Assembly (NCBI GenBank): GCA_910578525.1
Contig: CAJTRF010000007.1
Coordinates: 1 to 38,635 of the forward strand
Length of the DNA stretch: 38,635 nt
DNA from: an uncultured Mycoplasmatales bacterium
GTDB lineage: Bacteria; Bacillota_I; Bacilli_A; Mycoplasmatales; Mycoplasmoidaceae
Reading direction: 5' to 3'
Shown piece by piece: positions 30,391-38,635 of this stretch. The translations under genes were made by a program, and so were the position numbers. The notes beneath the pieces were generated by a model that had not been told where the DNA came from, did not search any database, and saw only the letters and a list, made by a program, of their open reading frames with translations. The first letter of the stretch is position 1, and each line of letters starts with the position of its first letter.

Positions 30391-30391
30391 T

Positions 30392-30739
30392 ATGTCTGAA
30401 TCATATCAAATTGCATTAATAACATTAGGTATTGTAGCATTAGTTTTACTAATCGTTGTTTTACTATATGCTATCAATGCATACAGAAGAATTGGTATAG
30501 TAGCAAAGAAAGCTGATTATTTAGTTGAAGACTTAACTTATAAATCAGAAATGTTAATGCCAACATTTGATGCTGTTAGTAAACTAACAAAATATACAGA
30601 TTTATTAGAAAAATATGTAAATAATAGAACGCCATTTGCATATGACTATATTAAGAAAGACAAACCCTCAAAAATAACTCATAAAAAAGAAAACAAAACA
30701 AAAAAGAACTCTAATAAATCTTCTAGATCAGGTAAATAA
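30392..30739 (+). CDS. Small single-pass membrane protein (DUF948/YtxG-like in layout)
   Basis: A 115-residue protein. Residues 7-30 form one strongly hydrophobic helix, followed by a charged region with a heptad-like pattern (I-G-I-V-A-K-K-A-D-Y-L-V-E-D-L) and a very basic, Lys/Ser/Asn-rich tail (about 88-115). Membrane helix plus amphipathic helix recalls DUF948 proteins, but I cannot assign it firmly. The N-terminus is probably outside and the basic tail inside. The start is leaderless or nearly so. It is 9-30 bases upstream of uvrA and likely co-transcribed with it. Confidence 0.65.
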   Translation: MSESYQIALITLGIVALVLLIVVLLYAINAYRRIGIVAKKADYLVEDLTYKSEMLMPTFDAVSKLTKYTDLLEKYVNNRTPFAYDYIKKDKPSKITHKKENKTKKNSNKSSRSGK

Positions 30740-30769
30740 AAAACAATTATGTCTAAAGGAAATAAAACT

Positions 30770-33592
30770 ATGGACTTTATCTCAGTCCATGGTGCTAGAG
30801 AAAACAACCTAAAGAATGTTAGTGTTGATATCCCTAAAAACAAGCTTGTGGTTATTACAGGTTTAAGTGGTAGTGGGAAATCATCACTAGCTTTTGACAC
30901 TATATATTCAGAAGGCCAAAGACGTTATCTTGAATCATTATCTAGTTATGCTAGACAGTTTTTAGGTGGTAATGAAAAACCAGATGTTGATTCAATCGAA
31001 GGATTATCTCCTGCAATCGCAGTTGATCAAAAATCAACATCAAACAACCCAAGGTCTACTGTTGGTACAATTACAGAAATCTATGACTATTTAAGAGTAT
31101 TGTTTGCAAGAATTGGCGAACCATATTGTCCAAATGGTCATGGTAAGATTGAAACTTTAACTATTAAACAAATAGTTAATAAAATTTGAGATTCGTTTGA
31201 AGAAGGCGATAAACTTCAAATATTATCACCAATTGCTTACAAACAAAAAGGTACTTTTAAAAATGAGCTAGATAAATTAAAGGCTGAAGGTTTTTTAAGA
31301 GTTAGAGTTGATGGAGAAGTTTATTCATTAGATGATAAGATAGAATTAGAAAAAAATAAATTCCATTACATTGATATTGTCATTGACCGTATTATTGGTA
31401 ATAAAGATAGTGACACAAGAAGTAGAATTAATGAAGCTGTTGAAACAGCTTTGAAGCACGGAGAAAATAAAGTTGTTGTTTTAGTAAACAATAAAGAAAC
31501 TTTATATTCTCAATCTCATGCATGTAAGGTTTGTGGATTTAATATTCCTGAATTAGAACCAAGATTATTTTCTTTTAATTCACCAGTTGGTGCATGTCCT
31601 AAATGTCATGGTTTAGGATTCACATATGAACCAGATGAAAATAAAATGATTCCTGACCCATCATTAAACATTAATGAAGGTGGATTAGATTATTTTAAAA
31701 ATACTGTTAATACAACTTCATTAGATTGATTAAAATTTGATCAATTACTTAAACATTACAAGATTTCTAAAACAAAACCACTAAATGAATTCACTAAAAA
31801 AGAAATGGACATTGTAATGTATGGTTCTAAAGAACCAATTGACATTACTATTAAATCTTCAAGTGGTAATGTTTATAGCAAATTTGATTACGCTGAAGGT
31901 GTGCTAACATTAGTGAAACGTAGACATTTAGAAACTACGAGTGAAACAGCAAGACAATATTATTCGAAATACATGGCTGAAAAAACTTGTTCTGAATGTC
32001 ATGGACAAAGATTATCAAAAGCAGCATTATGTGTTAAGATTAATGGTAAATCAATTATTGATTTAACTAATTTATCTATTAAGAGATTAATTGATTTCTT
32101 TTTAAATCTTGAATTAACTGAAAATCAAAAGAAGATTGCTAAATTAGGTTTAAAAGAAATTATTGATCGTCTAACATTCTTAGATAACGTTGGATTAGGA
32201 TACTTAACATTAAGTAGATCTGCTGGCACATTATCAGGTGGAGAAGCACAAAGAATTAGATTAGCCACTCAAATAGGTAGTTCATTAACTGGTGTCTTAT
32301 ATGTTTTAGATGAACCATCTATTGGTTTACACCAAAAAGATAATGACATGTTAATAGATACTCTTAAGAAAATGAGAGATTTAGGTAATACATTATTAGT
32401 TGTAGAGCATGATACAGATACTATGATGCAATCAGACTACATTATTGATGTTGGCCCAGGCGCTGGACAATATGGAGGTAAGATTGTAGCTGTTGGTACT
32501 CCACAAGAAATCATTAATAATAAAGATTCTTTAACCGGAAAATATTTATCTGGTGAAAAATTTATTCCTGTTCCAAAATCTAGAAGATCAGGAAGTGGAC
32601 AAAAAATAATTATGAAGGGTGCTACATTTAACAACCTTCATAATGTAGATGTTACCTTTCCTTTAGGAAAATTAATTTGTGTTACAGGAGTATCTGGCAG
32701 TGGTAAGTCTTCATTAATTAACGGTGTGTTTGCTAAAAATATTCAAAAATTATTGTTTAACCCATTTGTTAGTGCACCAAAGATTAAGAGTATAGTTGGT
32801 GCTCAAAGCGTTGATAAGCTAATTTTAGTAAGTCAAGAACCAATCGGTAGAACACCAAGAAGTAATCCTGCAACATATGTTGGTGTATTTGATGACATTA
32901 GAGAATTGTTTGCATCAGTTCCTGAAGCAAAAGCTCGTGGATACACTAAGGGAAGATTTTCATTTAATGTTCCCGGTGGACGTTGTGAAAAATGTTGAGG
33001 TGATGGAATTATTCGGATTGAAATGCATTTTTTACCTGATGTATATATCGCATGTGATGAATGTAATGGTAAGAGATACAACGAAGAAACATTACAAATT
33101 AAATACAAAGGCAAATCAATTTATGATGTGTTAGAAATGTCTGTAGTAGAGGCTATGGAATTCTTTAAGAATATTCCTAATATTTTTAGAAAACTTCAAT
33201 TAATGAATGATGTGGGATTAGGATATTTAAAATTAGGCACACCTTCTGATAGGTTATCAGGCGGTGAGGCTCAAAGAATTAAACTAGCTAAATTCTTACA
33301 ACGTAAAGCAAGTAAGAACACTATATTGATTCTTGATGAACCAACAACAGGATTGCACACACACGATATTGCAAACTTAATTAATGTATTGAATAGAATT
33401 GTAGATGGCGGAAGCACAGTAATTGTAATTGAGCACAATTTAGACTTAATTAAGTGTGCTGATTATATTATTGATTTAGGTCCAGAAGGTGGAGAAGGTG
33501 GAGGAAAAATAATCGCCACTGGTACACCTGAACAAGTTGCCCAACATGATGATAATTCTTACACCGCTAAATATTTAAAGAAGATTTTATAA
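30770..33592 (+). CDS. uvrA: Excinuclease ABC subunit A
   Basis: A 940-residue damage-recognition ATPase that loads UvrB. Walker A boxes are G-L-S-G-S-G-K-S-S near 35 and G-V-S-G-S-G-K-S-S near 640; signatures are L-S-G-G-E-A-Q-R-I (twice); Walker B segments are L-D-E-P-S-I-G-L-H and L-D-E-P-T-T-G-L-H. The zinc module C-x2-C ... C-P-K-C-H-G-L-G near 245-275 and a second at C-E-K-C-W-G-D-G ... C-D-E-C-N-G are present. I chose ATG 30770 because AAAGGA (30755-30760) is ideally spaced and the protein then begins M-D-F-I-S-V-H-G-A-R-E-N-N-L-K-N like other UvrA. An in-frame ATG at 30749 would add seven residues. Several TGA are Trp. Confidence 0.95.
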
Positions 33593-33597
33593 ATCTT
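33581..33597. terminator. Inverted repeat over the uvrA and carB stop codons
   Basis: AAGATTT (33581-33587), TAT, AAATCTT (33591-33597). The uvrA TAA is 33590-33592 and the carB stop is 33598-33596, so both stops lie in this 17-base element. Possible two-way terminator; T tracts are short. Confidence 0.45.
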
Positions 33598-36500
33598 ATT
33601 TTGAATTAATTGTAGATACTTTTAAAGTAGATTCATCTAAAACATCTAGTAATACTTTAACTGTATCTAATGAAGTGAATAAAGGTGTATTTGTTTCAAT
33701 AGATAATGATCTAATCTTGATACCATCCATTCCGTTTTTTCCTACTTCACTAGTGTTAATTACATATGCTACGAAACCACTATGTAATAACTTAGTTATG
33801 TCATTTGATCCTTCGTGGAATTTATTAACAACTTTGTTGTGGATCTTGTGCTCGTTTAAGAATTTAGAAGTTCCAGGAGTTGCAACAATGTTAAATCCTA
33901 AATTATAGAAACGTCTAATTAATGGTAAAGCTTCTAAACGATCTTTGCTTGAAATAGTAACAAACACAGTTCCGTAATTTTGAATTTTCATTCCACTAGC
34001 TTGTAATGCTTTATAGAAAGCACGGTTTAATGTAGAGTCATATCCGATTGCTTCTCCAGTTGACTTCATTTCAGGAGATAGATATGCATCTAATCCATGG
34101 ATTTTGTTGAATGAGAATACAGGGACTTTAACATATCATCTTTTAGGTTCGGTTGGATATAAATCAAAGATACCTAATTCTTTTAATGATTTACCTAATA
34201 TAACTTCAGTAGCAATATCAGCTAGAGAATATCCTGTAGCTTTTGATAAAAATGGAACAGTTCTACTACTACGTGGGTTTACTTCAATAATATAAACTCT
34301 ATCATTCTTATCTACAATAAATTGAATGTTGAATAAACCAACGATTCCAATTGCTAATCCTAATTGTTTTGCATATTGAAGAATTGTTCCTTTAACTTTA
34401 TTTGAAATACTAAATGAAGGGAATACACTAATTGAGTCACCACTGTGGATACCTGTTTTTTCAACTAATTCCATAATACCTGGAACAAAAACATCTCTTC
34501 CATCACAAATAGCATCTACTTCAACTTCTTTACCTGTAATATATTTATCTACTAATACCGGTTTATCTTCATCAATCTCAACAGCTGTTTTTAAATAGTG
34601 TTTTAATCCTTTTTCATCAGCAACAATTTGCATTGCTCTACCACCTAATACAAATGAAGGACGAACTAATACAGGGTAACCTATTTTTTTAGCTGCAGCT
34701 AAACCTTCAGAAATTTTAGTTGTAGCTAATCCACGAGGTTGTGGTATGTTTAAATTTATTAAAAGGTTTTCAAATAATCTTCTATCTTCAGCACGATCAA
34801 TAGCTTCTACTGATGTACCAATGATTTTAACACCACGTTCTTGTAATGGACCAGCCAAGTTAATTGCTGTTTGACCACCTAAAGAAGCAATTACACCATC
34901 AGGTTTTTCAAATTCAACAATGTTCATTACATCTTCTGGTGTTAATGGCTCAAAATATAACTTATCAGCAGTTGTGTAATCTGTTGACACAGTTTCTGGG
35001 TTATTATTAATAATAATTGCTTGGTATCCAGCTTTTTTAATAGTTTGAACAGCATGAACTGTTGAATAGTCAAACTCAACACCTTGTCCAATACGAATAG
35101 GTCCAGCACCTAATACAATAATTTTTCTTTGTTTAGATAATTTAGATTTATTTGTTCCTTGATAAGATGAATAGAAATAAGGAATGTATGCATTAGTGTG
35201 TAATGTATCAGCCATTTTATAAACAGGCATAATGTGATTGTTTTTACGTAAATTGAATAATTCAATTTCTTTCATCTTTCATTGCTTAGCAATGTATTTA
35301 TCACCAAAACCAATTTTTTTAGCTTCTTTTAAAACTTTAATATCTTTTGGATTTTTAATAATTACTTTTTCATAATCAATAATTTTCTTTAATTCAATTA
35401 AGAAGAATTCAGTAATCATTGATACTTGGTGAATTTTCTTAGTAGATTCTCCACGTCTAATTAATTCAGCTACAGCATAAATGCTATCATCTCTAAATTG
35501 TTTAATGTATTCATAGATTTTTTCAGTAGAGTATGAATCAAATTTCTTTAATCAGAAGTGATAAACTCCGGTTTCAAGACATCTAACTGATTTAAGTAAA
35601 CATTCGCTTAACGTAGAACCAATTCCCATTACTTCACCAGTAGCTTTCATTTGAGTTCCTAAAGCATTTGATGCAGAAGTAAATTTATCGAATGGGAATC
35701 TAGGTAATTTAGCAACTACATAGTCAAGAGTAGGTGCTTTAGCTGCGGTTGTGTTAGCAATCTTAATTTCATTAAGATTCATACCAACAGCAATTTTAGT
35801 TGTAACTTTTGCGATTGGATAACCAGATGCTTTTGAAGCTAACGCAGATGAACGAGAAACACGAGGGTTAACTTCAATTAAAAAGTATTCACTAGTTTTA
35901 GGGTTCAATGCAAATTGGACATTGCATCCACCAGCAACTTTAAGTTCTTTAATTAATTTAGTTGCACTTTTAATTAACATGTTTTCATCTTTTTTAGATA
36001 AAGACATGATTGGAGCAACAACGATCGAATCTCCTGTATGAACACCAACTGGATCGATGTTTTCCATACCACAGATAGTGATAACGTTATTAGCGTTGTC
36101 TCTCATCATTTCAAATTCAATTTCTTTATAACCCTTAACTGATTTTTCAACTAATACTTGGTGAACAGGTGATTGCATTAAAGCGTTTTCACCCAATTCA
36201 ATCAATTCTTTTTCATTATTAGCAAAACCGCCACCTGTTCCACCTAATGTAAAACCAGGACGAAGAACTACTGGATAACCAATCTTCTTAGCAGCTTTTT
36301 TCATGTGTTCAAGATCATAAGTAATTTCTGAAGGAATGACAGGCTCATTAATAGATTCACATAATTCTTTAAATAATTCACGGTCTTCTGCTAGTTGAAT
36401 ACTTTCACTACTTGTTCCTAATAATTCAACACCACATTCTTTTAAAACACCTTTCTTTTCTAATTGAACAGCCATGTTCAACCCTGTTTGGCCACCAATT

Positions 36501-36763
36501 CCTGGAATAATAGCATCTGGTCTTTCATGACGGATGATTTTAGCTACATATTCTAATGTTAATGGTTCCATGTAAACTTTATCAGCCATTTGAACATCAG
36601 TCATGATAGTAGCAGGGTTAGAGTTTACTAAAACCACCTTATAACCTTCTTCTTTTAATGCTAGACAAGCTTGTGTTCCAGCATAATCAAATTCAGCAGC
36701 TTGTCCAATAATAATTGGACCTGAACCGATAATCATAATTTTTTTAATATCTTTTCTTTTCAT
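33596..36763 (-). CDS. carB: Carbamoyl-phosphate synthase large subunit
   Basis: A 1,055-residue synthetase making carbamoyl phosphate from bicarbonate, ammonia and two ATP; normally about 1,070 residues. The two homologous halves are both present. The first has I-G-S-G-P-I-I-I-G-Q-A-A-E-F-D-Y-A-G-T-Q, G-G-Q-T-G-L-N and E-V-N-P-R-V-S-R-S-S-A-L-A-S-K-A-S-G-Y-P. The second has L-G-A-G-P-I-R-I-G-Q-G-V-E-F-D-Y, G-G-Q-T-A-I-N-L and E-V-N-P-R-S-S-R-T-V-P-F. The C-terminal MGS-like allosteric domain (about 935-1055) is retained (V-A-T-P-G-T). TGA-Trp codons link the parts. ATG 36763 has a good AAAGGAG site. No glutaminase subunit (carA) is adjacent; pyrE is 33 bases upstream. Unusual for a mycoplasma. 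Confidence 0.95.
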
Positions 36764-36796
36764 AATGTTTTCTCCTTTTTAATGTTGCTTATTTTT

Positions 36797-37438
36797 TTAT
36801 TTAATATTCATCCATTCAACATTATTTGGATCCTTCTGGAAAGCTAATAATTTACGATGCTCAATTTCATTAATGTAATTTTGGTTAAGAGCAAATTTAA
36901 CTAATGTATTAAAGTTTGATAACGAATGATTAATTACATTAGCTTGTTTTAAGTTGTCTTCACATTTTTGCAAGTTATAAGTAAAAATTGAAGCAATGCC
37001 TAGAACATTAATCTTATTGTTTCTTAAAATATTAACAACTTCGATTGATGATCCGCCTGTAGACATTAAATCTTCAATTACTACTACTTTTGCATTTTCA
37101 TGGATAAATCCTTCAATATGTTTTGCACGACCGTGATCTTTTATTTTGCTACGAACATAAGCTGTTGGCTTGTTCATTTTTGTAGCAACAATAGCTGCAT
37201 GAGGAATACCGGCTGTTGATGTTCCAACAATGTATTCGGTTTCTGGGTAATATTCATTAATCATATTAACCATTTCATTTTCAATGATTTCTCTAGATTC
37301 TGGATAAGAGATAACTAATCTGTTGTCGCAATATATAGGTGATTTAATTCCGCTTGCTCAAGTGAAGGGGTTAGATGGAGAAAGAAAGACTGCTTTTATT
37401 TTCAATAACTCATTAGCTACGATTTCTTCTCTATTCAT
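36797..37438 (-). CDS. pyrE: Orotate phosphoribosyltransferase
   Basis: A 213-residue type I PRTase joining orotate to PRPP to give OMP. The N-terminal part has F-T-W-A-S-G-I-K-S-P-I-Y-C-D-N-R (Trp from TGA), typical of PyrE. G-T-S-T-A-G-I-P-H-A-A follows near 75, then the catalytic loop K-I-K-D-H-G-R-A-K, and the PRPP motif V-V-V-I-E-D-L-M-S-T-G-G-S-S near 120. The C-terminus is Asn-rich and carries a UGG Trp (E-W-M). Start ATG 37438 has AGGAGAAT upstream, one of few strong Shine-Dalgarno sites here. A - strand TATAAT (37488-37483) and an A/T inverted repeat lie in the leader. First gene of the pyrE-carB pair. Confidence 0.93.
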
Positions 37439-37452
37439 CTTATTCTCCTTCC

Positions 37453-37488
37453 TTTAATTATTTCATAATTAAAATTAAAAGTATTATA
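37453..37488 (-). promoter_or_regulatory. pyrE-carB promoter and leader hairpin
   Basis: TATAAT on the - strand at 37488-37483 gives a start near 37476. The leader then holds a 9-base inverted repeat around GAA (37473-37453: TTTAATTAT / ATAATTAAA) immediately before the AGGAG site. It is A/T only, so thermally weak; an operator or ribosome-site control element is possible. I see no sequence I can call a PyrR site. Confidence 0.45.
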
Positions 37489-37878
37489 TATAAAATACAA
37501 AAAAGACAATAAAATTATTTATTAATTTTAATCATTAAAAAGTCAATAGTAAACTCCCCGGTAATATAAAAAGTCCATAGTTGGACTTAAAATTAGTTTG
37601 TAAAGCACTATTTTAAGAAGATCTAGACTATCAACATTAAAAAGTATAGATTATTTAATCAATATGAGAGAGAATGGTTATCAAATATAGTAAAAAACAC
37701 CCCTGTAATTGAACCGCCAGACTTTACAAATATATCCCCAACAACAAATAAGTCAGGTTACAGATTGAATAAACAATCTATGAAGACTTGAATTTAACTA
37801 TAAATCATCGATTGAACTATATAATAGTCTCTATCAAACTAAGTTACTGGGAAGTTTAGTTTTGACTTAATAAATATA
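37489..37878. other. About 390-base stretch without a clear gene; structured RNA or decayed coding sequence
   Basis: No gene can be assigned. The stretch has GC-rich patches unlike the other intergenic DNA here (CCCCGG near 37556, CACCCC and GAACCGCC near 37700). It has short hairpins: AAGTCCA-TAGT-TGGACTT (37571-37588), AGATTG-AATAAA-CAATCT (37762-37779) and AAACTAA ... TTAGTTT (37836-37862). Two overlapping + frames stay open with TGA as Trp for about 56 and 53 codons, with no start codon or ribosome site, and a 44-codon - frame crosses the same place. This could be a non-coding RNA, a decayed gene or the remains of an insertion. I found no tmRNA, RNase P or SRP RNA core motifs. Confidence 0.35.
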
Positions 37879-38635
37879 TTATTTGAAAATATGAGGTTTT
37901 AAAACATCTTGAAGAATACCGACTAACAAATCTACTGCTGTAATTACCATAATAGCGTTAGGAAATCGTCTTGAAGTACAACGAAGGGTTCTCTCTTTTC
38001 TCCTAAGATATCATATTCATTGTTAATTTTGTTAATTTTCTTTTGATATTCCAATGCATTTGCACGAAATTTTTGTGCATTATTAAACCAGGCTCTTGCT
38101 TCTTCAGAATATGGAGAGTCTTCTTTTAAAAAAAGATATTCAGCAGTGTCTGCAAGGTCTAATTCATGATCGGCCATTGTCCGATATGATTCATTAATTC
38201 AGAAAAGCGCATGCACAGTAGATGCCATATACATACGCATAAATGGTACAATAGTAGCTGTAAATAACATTTCAAGTGATGCTGCAAGCAAAGCTACTAT
38301 ATGACAAGACAAGACATAATCATCATCGTCATCATTAACTGAATTAGATGAATAAGAAGGTTCTTTATATAAACAATTAATCATTTCATCAATTTTATCA
38401 TCAGAGAAACCTGCATTTTTAAATTGATCACGATCAATTCATTGTTCAATAGCATCACCTTTCATTAATAGATTTGTTTTATATGCAATATTATTAGCAT
38501 CAATAGCTGCTTTTTGCTTAGCTGTATAAGTAACTTGCGGATCTAAATTATTAATTATTGCATAGTCATCAGAAATTTTGTTATATGCATCATTTATTTG
38601 TTCTGAATAAATTCCAGTTTTATGAGTTTTTGGAG
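37879..38635 (-). pseudogene. Membrane protein of unknown function, truncated at the edge and probably frameshifted
   Basis: The 5' end lies beyond the window. The frame read from 38633 stays open to TAA at 37946-37944, about 229 residues. It has a polar N-terminal part (I-Y-S-E-Q-I-N-D-A-Y), an Asp run (D-D-D-D-D near 88-92), a hydrophobic stretch (H-I-V-A-L-L-A-A-S-L-E-M-L-F) and a charged helical segment (Y-S-E-E-A-R-A-W-F-N-N-A). The last residues, ending L-T-L-L-W with a rare UGG, look unnatural. Another frame over the same bases runs on to TAA at 37881-37879 and reads N-A-I-M-V-I-T-A-V-D-L-L-V-G-I-L-Q, a convincing C-terminal membrane helix. A single-base shift between about 37950 and 38010 would join them. 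I do not recognise the family. Confidence 0.5.

Noticed and set aside
37620..37760. 44-codon - strand frame (V-G-D-I-F-V-K-S-G-G) considered as an HsdS restriction-specificity remnant
   Set aside because: Too short, no start, and the match to the HsdS recognition-domain pattern is superficial.
37540..37870. tmRNA, RNase P RNA or SRP RNA
   Set aside because: No tRNA-like ends, no proteolysis tag frame, no P4 core sequence and no intact SRP GGAA/AGCAG core are visible.
1..38635. CRISPR array, complete insertion sequence, prophage or restriction system
   Set aside because: No regularly spaced repeats, transposase, phage structural genes or methyltransferase motifs could be found in any frame read in code 4.

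Overview
The window comes from an AT-rich Mollicutes genome (Mycoplasma sensu lato) that reads UGA as tryptophan. Almost every real gene contains in-frame TGA codons at conserved Trp positions, so with the standard code the genes appear as strings of fragments. I rebuilt them with genetic code 4, and coordinates below span the internal TGA codons. Gene content and order (dnaN; serS-tmk-holB-mnmE-tatD; pcrA-fthC-ymdB; an MG467/MG468-type ABC pair) recall the M. genitalium/M. pneumoniae chromosome. The pyrE-carB pair and the many glycosyltransferases point instead to the M. penetrans/M. iowae (Malacoplasma) side. The species assignment is inference; the code and the low GC are seen directly.

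Layout. 1-953 (+) is the 3' part of dnaN, followed by a two-way terminator. 6589-990 (-) is a tightly packed operon: ribbon-helix-helix-like protein, glycosyltransferase, RDD membrane protein, PcrA helicase, 5-formyl-THF cyclo-ligase, YmdB phosphodiesterase and tRNA-Trp(CCA). 6635-11453 (+) is serS-tmk-holB-mnmE-tatD, mostly joined by TAATG overlaps. uvrB (-), a family 2 glycosyltransferase (+) and secA (-) follow. 17091-20114 (+) holds a YbhN/MprF-type flippase-domain protein, an alpha/beta hydrolase and a second family 2 glycosyltransferase. 28351-20111 (-) holds a PAP2-like membrane enzyme, a 1,532-residue duplicated FtsX-type permease, its ATPase and a GT4 glycosyltransferase. 28489-29624 (+) is rplK-rplA behind a leader that looks like the L1 binding site of 23S rRNA. 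Then come a sirtuin (-), a small membrane protein and uvrA (+), carB and pyrE (-), a roughly 440-base stretch without a clear gene, and a truncated, probably frameshifted membrane protein (-) running off the right edge.

How it fits together. Housekeeping genes cover replication (dnaN, holB, tmk), repair (uvrA, uvrB, pcrA), translation (serS, mnmE, rplK, rplA, tRNA-Trp) and secretion (secA). Interleaved with them is a probable surface glycolipid or polysaccharide module (four glycosyltransferases, a flippase-like protein, PAP2, hydrolase, FtsX-type ABC system). pyrE-carB is a piece of pyrimidine or carbamoyl-phosphate metabolism that most mycoplasmas lack.

The strongest non-gene signals are the gene junctions. 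Divergent pairs share short promoters with symmetric -10 boxes; two use the same TATTATA-N2-TATAATA arrangement and lie close to the start codons. Convergent pairs abut or overlap at their stop codons inside inverted repeats that could terminate both strands. I found no CRISPR array, complete insertion sequence, prophage or clear defence system.
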